Source: Candidatus Bipolaricaulota bacterium
GTDB lineage: Bacteria; Bipolaricaulota; Bipolaricaulia; Bipolaricaulales; Bipolaricaulaceae
Reading direction: 5' to 3'
NCBI GenBank assembly: GCA_014360995.1
Contig: JACIWL010000013.1
Coordinates: 1-36,677, forward strand
DNA length: 36,677 nt
Shown: piece by piece, positions 1 through 7,206 of the stretch
Position numbering within the stretch: the first letter of the stretch is position 1
How the letters are laid out: each line of letters begins with the position of its first letter
Notes under the pieces: generated by a model
The model's database searches: none
Told to the model about the DNA's origin: nothing
What the model saw: only the letters and a program-made list of their open reading frames with translations
Made by a program: the position numbers and the translations under genes

Positions 1-172
1 GCTCCCGGCCGTGGCGGGGGAGAAAAGCCACTACCACTTCCCCAACCCGGCCCACGGCCAGGCCAGGGGAGGGGAGGCCATAAGGCGTAGCTTTTCTGAG
101 CTCCTCTGCATCGGAAAGAAGCCCAAGTCGGTAAATCCCGGAGCCGCCGATCACCGCGATTTTCGGGGCCAC
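1..172 (-). CDS. mtnP: S-methyl-5'-thioadenosine phosphorylase, N-terminal part (runs off left edge)
   Basis: The first 57 codons of a minus-strand gene are present; the rest lies outside the window. Reading from GTG 172 gives an N-terminus with the phosphate-binding IGGSGIY motif (about residues 8-14), then a TPYGLPS stretch and AFLPRHGRE. This is the order seen in the MTA/PNP-trimer family (MtnP). The enzyme splits 5'-methylthioadenosine into adenine and 5-methylthioribose 1-phosphate, recycling the by-product of polyamine synthesis. No ATG, GTG or TTG lies in frame upstream and there is no Shine-Dalgarno. A TAAACT box ends 7 nt before the GTG, so the mRNA may be leaderless. It is divergent from a nucleoside phosphorylase/mtnA train, and MtnA would use its product. 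Another purine phosphorylase of the same family (6-oxopurine specific) cannot be excluded from the N-terminus alone. Confidence 0.85.
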   Translation of the reverse strand, partial: MAPKIAVIGGSGIYRLGLLSDAEELRKATPYGLPSPGLAVGRVGEVVVAFLPRHGRE

Positions 173-208
173 AACCGGTAGTTTAACCGGCGGAGCCTGT
201 TTGGGTGT

Positions 209-237
209 TTGACAGGTTGGGCTAGTGGGGATAGAGT
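209..237 (+). promoter_or_regulatory. Promoter of the nucleoside phosphorylase gene train, leaderless layout
   Basis: A perfect -35 TTGACA (209-214) is followed after 17 bp by TAGAGT (232-237, 4 of 6 matches to TATAAT). The predicted start of transcription falls on or just before the ATG at 244. No ribosome-binding site fits in between, so the first gene would be translated from a leaderless mRNA. On the other strand, AGTTTA (180-185, read as TAAACT) is a weaker -10 box for the divergent mtnP. Confidence 0.55.
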
Positions 238-243
238 CAAAAG

Positions 244-990
244 ATGGTTCTTCCCGCGCTTCGGGTGGAGATTGGTGCCCTTCCCAAAGGCGTGCTTCTT
301 CCCGGTGATCCAGCCCGGGCGGCCCGCATTGCCGAGCGGCTGGAGAGGGCCGAGGAGCTAGCCAAAAACAGGGAATTTCATTCCTATCGGGGCTTTTGGA
401 AGGGAGTGCCCGTGGGGGTGGTCTCCACGGGGGTTGGTGCACCGGGAGCGGCCATCTGTGCGGAGGAGGCGATCCGGGCGGGAGCCAAAATTCTCATTCG
501 GGTAGGCACGGCGGGGTCCCTCCAAGAGCACGTACAGGACGGCCATCTTGTCGTGGCCCTGGGAGCGGCCCGGGCCGAAGGCACCACCCCGCGGCTCCTC
601 CCACTGGAGTTCCCCGCTATGGCCGATCCCGAGGTCGCCGCGGTCCTCTTTGCGGAGGCCCAAAGCCTGGGCCTTCCCGTCCATCGGGGCGTGGTCGTGA
701 CCATGGACGCCTTCTATCGGGGCGTTTTGGATCTGGGCCTTGACACCTTTGCCCAATGCGGGGCTTTGGCCGTGGAAATGGAGTGCGCTGCGATCTTTTG
801 TGTGGCCCACCTGCGTGGGGCCCGGGCAGGAGCCATCCTTGCCATCGATGGCGATGCCCGCCGGGCTGTTTTGGGCGAATATAATCCTCATCGGGAGGTG
901 GTGCGCAGGGCGGTGGACCAAGAAATTGAGGTTGCGTTGAACGCCCTCGTCCGCCTCTCTAAGCTTTTTCCTCAAGGAGGTGCCAGATGA
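244..990 (+). CDS. Nucleoside phosphorylase, uridine phosphorylase/DeoD (NP-I) family
   Basis: A cytoplasmic enzyme of 248 residues, the usual family length. It cleaves a nucleoside with phosphate to a free base and (deoxy)ribose 1-phosphate. Family marks visible are LLPGDPARA (18-26, phosphate loop), VSTGVGAPGAA (60-70), RVGTAGSLQ (86-94) and VEMECAA (177-183), where the two Glu residues bind ribose. The EMEC form resembles archaeal uridine phosphorylases. The later IDGD (201-204) carries Asp near where DeoD-type purine phosphorylases have their catalytic Asp, so base preference is open. It is the first gene of the train: its stop overlaps the next start by 4 bp, and a nucleotidase and nucleoside importer follow. 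That supports a role in breaking down imported nucleosides. Translation probably starts on a leaderless transcript. Confidence 0.88.
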   Translation: MVLPALRVEIGALPKGVLLPGDPARAARIAERLERAEELAKNREFHSYRGFWKGVPVGVVSTGVGAPGAAICAEEAIRAGAKILIRVGTAGSLQEHVQDGHLVVALGAARAEGTTPRLLPLEFPAMADPEVAAVLFAEAQSLGLPVHRGVVVTMDAFYRGVLDLGLDTFAQCGALAVEMECAAIFCVAHLRGARAGAILAIDGDARRAVLGEYNPHREVVRRAVDQEIEVALNALVRLSKLFPQGGAR

Positions 991-2669
991 GGCGAGTCTT
1001 TCTGGTTTTAGCGTTAGTGTTTTTCGGCGGCCTTGCTTTTTCCCAATGGAATTTGCTCCTCCTTCATGTGAACGACGTCCATTCCCGTCTCGACGAGCTA
1101 GCTAGAGTGATGACTTTGGTGGAAGAAATTCGTGCCGACTACCCCAATGCCCTTTTCCTCCACGCCGGGGACCAGTTTTTGGGCACCCTTTACTTCACGG
1201 TGCACAAGGGATTGGCGGACGCGGAAATCCTAAACCTTGTTGGGGTTTCCGCCATGGTCCTTGGGAACCACGAGTTCGACGAGGGCCCAGTCGGCCTGGC
1301 CCAGTTTGCCGAACTAGTACGCTTTCCCCTTCTTTGCGCGAACTGTGACGTTTCCGCGGAGCCCCTCCTTTTTGGAAAGATAAAGCCCTATGTGGTTTTG
1401 GAGGTGGACGGGGAGAAGGTGGGGATCGTTGGGGTTACCACCCCTGATACGGCCTGGTCCTCAAGTCCTGGTCCAAATGTGACTTTCACCGATCCTGTCG
1501 TTGCTGTGCGGTCGGCGGTGGCCGAGCTTTCCGCGCAGGGGATCTCCGTGATCATCGTCCTCAGCCACCTGGGTTGGGAGAGGGACTTGGCCTTGGCCCA
1601 AAGCGTTACAGGGATCGACGTCATCGTGGGCGGCCACTCCCACACCCTTCCTCAAGAATATCCCACCGTGGTGGAGAAGAAGCTCCTCAACGTGAACACT
1701 GCCACCCAGGAGGAGCTGGAGGCCTTGCCCGGGATAGGCCCCGTCATCGCCCAAAGGATCATCGAGTGGCGAGAGACAAAGGGCCCGTTCCAGCGGGTTG
1801 AGGACCTCCTTCAGGTCTCGGGAATTGGGCCGGTAAAGCTCAGTGGGATCCGCGACCTTGTGAGCGTGAGCGATGAGCCGGTGCGGACCTTGGTGGTGCA
1901 GGCTGGGGAGAACGCCCAGTACTTGGGCCGGCTCCTCCTCACCTTTGACCCGGCGGGGAATGTAGTGGCCTGGGAAGGGGAGTTTTTGTCCACAAAGGAC
2001 ATCCCCGCTCACCCCGCCGCGGAGGAGAAGCTCACGGTTTTCCGGGAGGCCATTGAGGCCCTGAAAGCCCGGGTGATCGGGGAGACCCAGGTGTACCTTG
2101 AGGGCGAGCGGGCCAAGGTCCGCAGCGAAGAGACAAACCTTGGAAACCTCATCGCCGATGCCCTCCTTTGGAAGGCCAGGGTGGCCGGGGCCCAAATCGC
2201 CATTCAGAACGGGGGAGGAATTCGCGCCTCCCTTCCCGCTGGCCCAGTGACGTTCGGCGATTGTATGAGCATCCTGCCCTTCGGGAACTACCTCGTCGTC
2301 CTTGAGCTCACTGGCGAGCAGATCTGGCAGGCGTTGGAGAACGGGGTTTCCCAGGTGGAGAAGGCGGCGGGGCGCTTCCCGCACGTGGCCGGCCTTCGCT
2401 TCGTTTGGGATCCCTCGCAGCCTGCGGGCTCGCGCATCGTCTCCGTGGAGGTGTTCGAGGACGGAGCTTGGCAGCCGCTTGATCGGAGCGCCACGTACCG
2501 CCTGGCCACGAACAACTTCCTGGCCCAAGGCGGCGACGGCTACGAGATGTTCTGCAAGGCCAAGAACGTGTGGAACTTGGGCTTCGTGGACTACGAGGTC
2601 TTGGCGGAGTACATCCAAGCCCACTCCCCGGTCGCTCCAAAGGTGGAGGGCCGGATCATCCGGAAGTGA
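987..2669 (+). CDS. Secreted 5'-nucleotidase/metallophosphatase (UshA family) with inserted ComEA-type HhH domain
   Basis: A protein of 560 residues with a Sec signal peptide (1-19, hydrophobic core ending GLAFSQ). The N-terminal calcineurin-like metallophosphatase shows HVNDVHSR (27-34), HAGDQF, LGNHEFDE and GGHSHT (215-220), the dimetal ligands of this family. The C-terminal 5'-nucleotidase domain shows NLIADALL, QNGGGIRASL and NNFLAQGGDGY. It should dephosphorylate extracytoplasmic nucleotides (possibly 2',3'-cyclic nucleotides) to nucleosides for the BMP-type importer encoded next. Oddity: after GGHSHT and a short linker the chain is interrupted by about 60 residues (235-294) that are a complete double helix-hairpin-helix unit. 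The normal strand resumes at VVQAGENAQYLGRL (303-316). Most UshA relatives have only a short loop there. The start is fixed by the ATGA overlap with the upstream gene and the signal peptide. Confidence 0.92.
   Translation: MRRVFLVLALVFFGGLAFSQWNLLLLHVNDVHSRLDELARVMTLVEEIRADYPNALFLHAGDQFLGTLYFTVHKGLADAEILNLVGVSAMVLGNHEFDEGPVGLAQFAELVRFPLLCANCDVSAEPLLFGKIKPYVVLEVDGEKVGIVGVTTPDTAWSSSPGPNVTFTDPVVAVRSAVAELSAQGISVIIVLSHLGWERDLALAQSVTGIDVIVGGHSHTLPQEYPTVVEKKLLNVNTATQEELEALPGIGPVIAQRIIEWRETKGPFQRVEDLLQVSGIGPVKLSGIRDLVSVSDEPVRTLVVQAGENAQYLGRLLLTFDPAGNVVAWEGEFLSTKDIPAHPAAEEKLTVFREAIEALKARVIGETQVYLEGERAKVRSEETNLGNLIADALLWKARVAGAQIAIQNGGGIRASLPAGPVTFGDCMSILPFGNYLVVLELTGEQIWQALENGVSQVEKAAGRFPHVAGLRFVWDPSQPAGSRIVSVEVFEDGAWQPLDRSATYRLATNNFLAQGGDGYEMFCKAKNVWNLGFVDYEVLAEYIQAHSPVAPKVEGRIIRK
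1689..1868 (+). other. ComEA-like helix-hairpin-helix domain inserted in the nucleotidase
   Basis: Residues 235-294 of the nucleotidase begin NVNTATQEELEALPGIGPV, continue with IIEWRETKGPFQRVEDLLQV and close with SGIGPVKLSGIRDLV. This is the standard ComEA/T2SK-type (HhH)2 pattern of two GIG hairpins, which binds DNA backbone without sequence specificity. The reading frame is continuous and the flanking phosphatase motifs are intact, so it is an insertion and not a gene fusion at an end. DNA binding by this copy is inferred from the family. Confidence 0.9.
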
Positions 2670-2694
2670 AGGGAGGTGAGAAGGAGAGAAAGCC

Positions 2695-2715
2695 TTTCCG
2701 AAAAATTTTTGGAAA
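2695..2715. repeat. AT-rich near-perfect palindrome before the transporter genes
   Basis: The 62 bp gap between the nucleotidase and the substrate-binding protein holds a 21 bp inverted repeat. TTTCC-G-AAAAA meets TTTTT-GGAAA with one unpaired G and no loop. It lies 4 bp before the AAAAGGAGG ribosome-binding site. It could be an operator for a repressor, or a folded RNA that alters expression of the abundant binding protein. It has no following U-tract, so it is not a typical terminator. Confidence 0.45.
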
Positions 2716-2731
2716 CTAAAAGGAGGTTGGG

Positions 2732-3784
2732 ATGCGCAAAGTAGCGGTGCTAGCGTTGGGTTTGGTGTTGGTGGGCCTTTTGGCCGCGGGCGCGGGCGTT
2801 CCTAAAATCGCCCTCATCCTGGCCACCGGTGGCCTTGGTGACCGCTCCTTCAATGATCAAAGCTACTGGGGCGCGGAACGGGCCGCGAAGGAGTTAGCAG
2901 AGCGCTTTGGCGTTCCCGTGGAACAGATTTTCTCCTATGTGGAGCCCCGCTCCATCGCCGATTACGAGGGATATCAGCGGGAGTTCGCCCGCACTGGAGA
3001 GTACACAATCATCGTATGCATTGGCTTTGACCAGGCGCCCATCCTTGAAGAGGTAGCCCCGGATTATCCTGATCAGAAGTTTGTGGTGATCGACGCCGTG
3101 GCGGATGTCCCCAACGTGGCCTCTGTGGTGTTCAACGACTGGGAGGAGGCCTTCCTGTGCGGTGTAGTGGCCGGCCTTTGGACGAAGACGAACAAGGTGG
3201 GGATGCTGGGCGGGATGGATATCCCCCTCATCCGCCGCTTCTATCAGGGCTTCTCCCAGGGCGCGCAGTGGGCCAACCCTGCGATTAAGCCGGAGGACGT
3301 CCTTGTCCGCTATGTCGGCGCTTGGAACAACCCGACCTTGGGGAAGGAGCTCTCCCTTGAGATGTACCAGGCCGGGGCGGACGTGATCTACGGCGCCGCC
3401 GGCAAATCCCACCTGGGTGTATTCGCCGCCGCCGAAGAGAACCCTGGCGTGTGGTGGGCCATCGGCACCGACGTGGATCAGGCCTGGTCCACTCCCGAGC
3501 ACGCCGACGTCATCATCGCCTCTGGGCTTAAGCGCGTGGACCTCGCGGTGTACACGGAGATCATGAAGGCCGTGGAGGGCACGTGGAAGCCCGGGGTGAT
3601 CGTGTACGGCATGGTCTCCGAGTCCCGCATTGGAACAGGTATTGCCGTGGGCAAGGTCGACAAATTCCCGCCCTATGTGGTGGCCAGCTACTCCGAAGTG
3701 GACATCCCTGAGTGGATCCTGGACAAGGTCGTGGAGGCGGCAAAGGGCATCCTGGACGGGACAATAATCATCGAGCACGAGTAA
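2732..3784 (+). CDS. BMP-family ABC transporter substrate-binding protein (nucleoside)
   Basis: A 350-residue secreted receptor of the BMP/PnrA/Med family, which binds purine or pyrimidine nucleosides for import. The N-terminus is a Sec signal (about 1-21, GLLAAGAG) with no lipobox Cys, unlike the lipoprotein form in Gram-positives and spirochaetes. This suggests a periplasmic protein. Family marks are LATGGLGDRSFNDQSYWG (31-48), the conserved DRSFN ligand-binding stretch, VIDAVADVPNVASVVF, the EEAFLCGVVAGL helix and GVWWAIGTDVDQ. AAAAGGAGG stands 7 nt before the ATG. Its ATPase and both permeases follow directly. The strong RBS fits the usual excess of binding protein over the membrane subunits. 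Substrate is inferred from the family and from the neighbouring nucleotidase and phosphorylase; no residue seen here fixes the base. Confidence 0.92.
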   Translation: MRKVAVLALGLVLVGLLAAGAGVPKIALILATGGLGDRSFNDQSYWGAERAAKELAERFGVPVEQIFSYVEPRSIADYEGYQREFARTGEYTIIVCIGFDQAPILEEVAPDYPDQKFVVIDAVADVPNVASVVFNDWEEAFLCGVVAGLWTKTNKVGMLGGMDIPLIRRFYQGFSQGAQWANPAIKPEDVLVRYVGAWNNPTLGKELSLEMYQAGADVIYGAAGKSHLGVFAAAEENPGVWWAIGTDVDQAWSTPEHADVIIASGLKRVDLAVYTEIMKAVEGTWKPGVIVYGMVSESRIGTGIAVGKVDKFPPYVVASYSEVDIPEWILDKVVEAAKGILDGTIIIEHE

Positions 3785-3802
3785 AAAGGTGAGGGGGAGT
3801 CG

Positions 3803-5329
3803 ATGCCGGCCGAGGCCGTGCGGATGGAAGGGATCGTGAAGCGCTTCCCCGGTGTGGTGGCCAACGCCGGCATCGACTTCTCCCTTTCTTTTGGGGAGGT
3901 GCACGGTCTTTTGGGGGAGAACGGGGCCGGAAAGACCGTGCTCATGAGCATCCTCTATGGGCTCTATCAGCCCGATTCCGGCCAAACCTACGTGCGCGGG
4001 GAGCCCGTCCGCATAAGAAGCCCCTCCGTGGCCATAAGGCTTGGGATCGGCATGGTGCACCAACACTTCATGCTCGTTCCTAGGCTCACGGTACTGGAGA
4101 ACATGGCCGTGGGCTGGGAGCCGCGCCGCGGGCCTTTCCTCGACCGCGAGGGAATGAGAAAAAGGATCGAGGCCTTGGTGGAGGAATACGGGCTTTCCGT
4201 GGATCCCGAGGCCCGGGTGGAGGAGCTCTCCGTGGGCGAGCAGCAGCGGGTGGAGATCCTTAAAGCTCTCTACCGGGGCGCGGAGATCCTCATCCTGGAT
4301 GAGCCCACGGCGGTACTTACCGAGCAAGAAGTGGAGGCCCTTTTTAAGACAATCCGAGCGCTCCGCGACCAGGGCAAGGCCGTGGTGTTCATCACCCACA
4401 AACTTCACGAGGCCATGACCATCTGCGACCGGGTGACCGTTTTGCGCAAGGGGAAAAAAGTGGGGACTGTACCCATCTCTGAGGCCACGCCGGAGAAGCT
4501 CGCGGAGATGATGGTCGGCCGGGAAGTGGTGTTTCGGGTGCAGCCGAAACCCGTGCAAAAGGAAGGGAAGGAGCTTCTGCGCGTGGAAGGCCTCACCGTC
4601 CACGATGAGCGGGGGCTACCTGCGGTGCGGAACGTCTCTTTTTCCCTGTTTGATCACGAGATCCTCGGGATCGCCGGGGTGGAGGGGAATGGCCAAAAGG
4701 AGCTGGTGGAGGCCCTCACTGGGCTTAGGCCCCCTAAGGCAGGAAAGGTCTACGTGGGAGGGAAGGAGGCCACCGGCCTTTCCGCGCGGGAGTTGGCCCA
4801 GCTTGGTTTGGTTCACATCCCCGAGGATCGCCAGGCCACCGGTTTGATCCTCCCCTTTTCCCTTGCGGAGAATGTGGTGTTGGGGCGCCACCGGGAGGAT
4901 GGCTTTGCCCTCGGTCCCTGGGTCCAGCTTCGCCGCCGCATCTTTCGCTACGCAGAGGAGGCGGTGCGTACCTTCTCCATCGTCGCTCCTTCCGTGCGCG
5001 TCCCTGTCCAAAACCTCTCCGGAGGGAACCAACAGCGGGTGGTCCTAGCTCGGGAGCTTGGGCGGAAGCCCAAAGTGGTAGTGGCCCATCAGCCCACGCG
5101 CGGCCTCGACGTGGCGGGAATGGAATTCGTGTGGGAGAAACTCCTTGAACTTCGGGAAAAGGGGTGCGGGGTCCTCCTCGTCTCCATGGATTTGGACGAG
5201 ATTTTAATGCTGGCGGATCGTGTGGCCGTCATGTACCGCGGGGAGATCGTGGGAATTTGGCCGCGGGAGGAGGCGGACAAACACGAGCTTGGTCTGGCCA
5301 TGCTTGGGGGCAAAGTTGCGGCTCGCTAG
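3803..5329 (+). CDS. Nucleoside ABC transporter ATP-binding protein, two NBDs
   Basis: A protein of 508 residues with tandem nucleotide-binding domains, as in the YufO/NupO/RbsA group. NBD1 carries Walker A GENGAGKT (38-45; most relatives have GKST here), Q-loop region GMVHQHFM, signature LSVGEQQRVE and Walker B ILILDEPTAVL. NBD2 has the degenerate P-loop GVEGNGQKEL, signature LSGGNQQRVVLARE and VVVAHQPTRGLD in place of a normal Walker B. This is the usual asymmetry of the group, where one site does most of the hydrolysis. The RBS AGGTGAGGGGGAG lies before the ATG, 18 bp after the binding protein stop. The 3' end overlaps the start of the first permease, implying coupled translation. Confidence 0.94.
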   Translation: MPAEAVRMEGIVKRFPGVVANAGIDFSLSFGEVHGLLGENGAGKTVLMSILYGLYQPDSGQTYVRGEPVRIRSPSVAIRLGIGMVHQHFMLVPRLTVLENMAVGWEPRRGPFLDREGMRKRIEALVEEYGLSVDPEARVEELSVGEQQRVEILKALYRGAEILILDEPTAVLTEQEVEALFKTIRALRDQGKAVVFITHKLHEAMTICDRVTVLRKGKKVGTVPISEATPEKLAEMMVGREVVFRVQPKPVQKEGKELLRVEGLTVHDERGLPAVRNVSFSLFDHEILGIAGVEGNGQKELVEALTGLRPPKAGKVYVGGKEATGLSARELAQLGLVHIPEDRQATGLILPFSLAENVVLGRHREDGFALGPWVQLRRRIFRYAEEAVRTFSIVAPSVRVPVQNLSGGNQQRVVLARELGRKPKVVVAHQPTRGLDVAGMEFVWEKLLELREKGCGVLLVSMDLDEILMLADRVAVMYRGEIVGIWPREEADKHELGLAMLGGKVAAR

Positions 5330-6368
5330 GGAACTTGGTCTTGTTTTCGCCTCTTTGGCTTTGGCTTTTGGCGTTGGGGCTTTGGTGGCCCAGCTTTCCG
5401 GGCTCTCCCCAAGTGCGGTGTATCGGGAGCTTGTCCGGGGGGCCTTTGGTGACCAGTACCGGTTTTTCCAAACCCTGACTCAGGCTACACCCATCATCTT
5501 CACCTCTTTGTCCTTCCTCATTGCCTTTCGGGCGGGGCTATTCAACATCGGGGCGGAGGGCCAGCTTTACATGGGCGCGTTTTTCGGGGCCTGGGCGGGG
5601 TTTACTTTTGTCCTTCCTCCCTATCTCCACACCGTGGTGGCTCTCCTTGTCGGAGCTTTGGTGGGAGCGGTTTGGGGGTTCATCCCGGGGTGGCTCAGGG
5701 CCCGCCGCGGCACGAACGAGTTCGTCTCCACCATGATGCTTTCTTACGTGGCCATTTACTTCACAAGCTGGCTCGTCTCCCCCCGCGGACCATACCACGG
5801 GACCCAATGGGCCAACCAAACCGTGCGCATCCTTTCTAGCGCAGAGCTCCCACGGTTCGTGCGGGGGATGCAGCTTCACTGGGGTCTAGCCATTGCCGGG
5901 CTTTTGAGCCTTCTTCTTTGGTATTTCCTTTTTCGCACGCCCAGGGGTTACGAGATGCGGGCGGTAGGGCAAAACCCCAGGGCCGCGCAGTACGCGGGGA
6001 TCGACGTGCCCAGGACGATGATCCTCGCCCTCACCTTGGCCGGGGCCCTGGCGGGTTTGGGCGGGGCGGCGGAAGTTTTGGGGACCCATCGCCGGTTCAT
6101 CGAGTTCTTCTCCCCTGGGTACGGCTGGGACGGGATCGCCGGGGGGCTCATCGCCCGGGCCCATCCCTTAGCAGTGATTCCCGCGGCCATCCTCATCGGG
6201 GCCTTGCGGGCTGGAGGAATGGGGATGGACCGGGCCGGCGTGGCTCCCGCGGACTTCGCCTCTGTACTCCAGGGAATCGTAATTTTCTTCGTCGTCGCTC
6301 CCGAACTTTTCCGCCTTTTCCGGCGGATTAGGCGGGAAAGGAGGGTCCTTGTCCATTCTCAGCCTTGA
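5316..6368 (+). CDS. Nucleoside ABC transporter permease 1 (BPD_transp_2 family, YufP/NupP-like)
   Basis: About 350 residues of very hydrophobic sequence, the larger of the two permeases paired with BMP-type receptors. The diagnostic ATPIIFTSLSFLIAFRAGLFNIGAEGQ segment is present in the first third (the IGAEGQ loop contacts the ATPase), with TNEFVSTMMLSYVAIY and RAVGQNPRAAQYAGID further on. The open frame extends upstream into the ATPase gene, but residues before the RLARELGL stretch are polar and unrelated to the family. I chose TTG 5316, preceded by GGGGG at 5306-5310. TTG 5304 is an alternative. The start overlaps the ATPase by 14 bp. Confidence 0.9.
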   Translation: MRLARELGLVFASLALAFGVGALVAQLSGLSPSAVYRELVRGAFGDQYRFFQTLTQATPIIFTSLSFLIAFRAGLFNIGAEGQLYMGAFFGAWAGFTFVLPPYLHTVVALLVGALVGAVWGFIPGWLRARRGTNEFVSTMMLSYVAIYFTSWLVSPRGPYHGTQWANQTVRILSSAELPRFVRGMQLHWGLAIAGLLSLLLWYFLFRTPRGYEMRAVGQNPRAAQYAGIDVPRTMILALTLAGALAGLGGAAEVLGTHRRFIEFFSPGYGWDGIAGGLIARAHPLAVIPAAILIGALRAGGMGMDRAGVAPADFASVLQGIVIFFVVAPELFRLFRRIRRERRVLVHSQP

Positions 6369-7206
6369 CCTCTTCCTTTCCGCTTTGCGGCTGGCCACGC
6401 CCATTGCGTTCGTGGCCTTGGGCGAGACTTTTTCGGAACTGAGCGGCGTCATCAATGTGGGCGTAGAGGGGACGGCCTTGGCGGGAGCCCTCGTCACCGC
6501 CATCGTCGCCTATTTCACGGGAAGCCCAACCCTGGCCCTCCTCTCCGCCTTGGCTGCGGGGGCTTTTCTTGGGCTTTTGCACGCGGCGTGGGCCGTGTAC
6601 TTGCGGGCCGATCACGTGGTGAGCGGGGTGGCCATAAACCTCCTCGTCACCGGGGGCGCCCTCTTCTCCACCCGCATCCTTTGGGGCTGGCGGGGAACGT
6701 CCCCCTCTGCGGCGACCATGAACCCCTGGATCTTCGTGGGTTTATGTGTCCTTCTTGTGGGCCTAGCCCAGATCTATATCTTCCGCACGCCTTGGGGGTT
6801 GAGGCTCCGGGTGGTGGGGGAACACCCCCATGCGGCCGATACCGCTGGCATCAACGTTAACCGCATCCGCCTTCTTTATACTGTCCTGAACGGGGTTTTG
6901 TGCGGGCTCGCTGGGTCCTTCCTTTTCAATAACCTCGGCCGGTTCACCGACGGAATGGTGGGCGGGCGGGGATTCATCGGGATTGCGGCGATGGTGGTGG
7001 GGAATTACCGTCCCTTGCCGTCCCTTGCCGCCGCGTACTTCTTCGGCCTGGTCGATGCCCTCCAGATGCGCCTGCAAGCCTATATCCCTTCGCAGTTCTC
7101 CATCATCCTTCCGTATCTTCTCACCGTGGTGGTTTTGGCCGGTTTCCTCGGCCGGGCCAACGTGCCCAAGGCGCTGGGCAAGCCCTATCTGAAAGAGGGG
7201 CGATGA
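6349..7206 (+). CDS. Nucleoside ABC transporter permease 2 (BPD_transp_2 family, YufQ/NupQ-like)
   Basis: A 285-residue integral membrane protein, shorter than permease 1 as usual in this system. The opening LFLSALRLATPIAFVALGET followed by SGVINVGVEG gives the conserved N-VGVEG loop that docks on the ATPase. RVVGEHPHAADTAGIN matches the second cytoplasmic loop. TTG 6349 is the start: AGGAGG lies just upstream and overlap with permease 1 is 20 bp. The 3' end overlaps mtnA by 4 bp (ATGA), which ties the importer to sugar-phosphate catabolism in the same transcript. Confidence 0.92.
   Translation: MSILSLDLFLSALRLATPIAFVALGETFSELSGVINVGVEGTALAGALVTAIVAYFTGSPTLALLSALAAGAFLGLLHAAWAVYLRADHVVSGVAINLLVTGGALFSTRILWGWRGTSPSAATMNPWIFVGLCVLLVGLAQIYIFRTPWGLRLRVVGEHPHAADTAGINVNRIRLLYTVLNGVLCGLAGSFLFNNLGRFTDGMVGGRGFIGIAAMVVGNYRPLPSLAAAYFFGLVDALQMRLQAYIPSQFSIILPYLLTVVVLAGFLGRANVPKALGKPYLKEGR

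Noticed and set aside
1461-2624. A 387-codon minus-strand open frame opposite the nucleotidase
   Set aside because: It is low-complexity antisense of a gene with clear motifs and has no ribosome-binding site.
2651-2663. Palindrome CCGGAT-C-ATCCGG at the end of the nucleotidase gene
   Set aside because: It encodes the conserved C-terminal residues, has a 1 nt loop and no U-tract. Chance in GC-rich coding DNA is the simpler account.
2894-4603. A 569-codon open frame on the minus strand across the binding protein and ATPase genes
   Set aside because: It is the antisense shadow of two strongly recognised genes in GC-rich DNA. Its product is His/Gly/Leu-rich without any family motif.
7011-7030. 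Tandem 10 bp repeat TCCCTTGCCG in permease 2
   Set aside because: A recent 10 bp duplication would shift the frame, yet the protein continues normally as the family expects.
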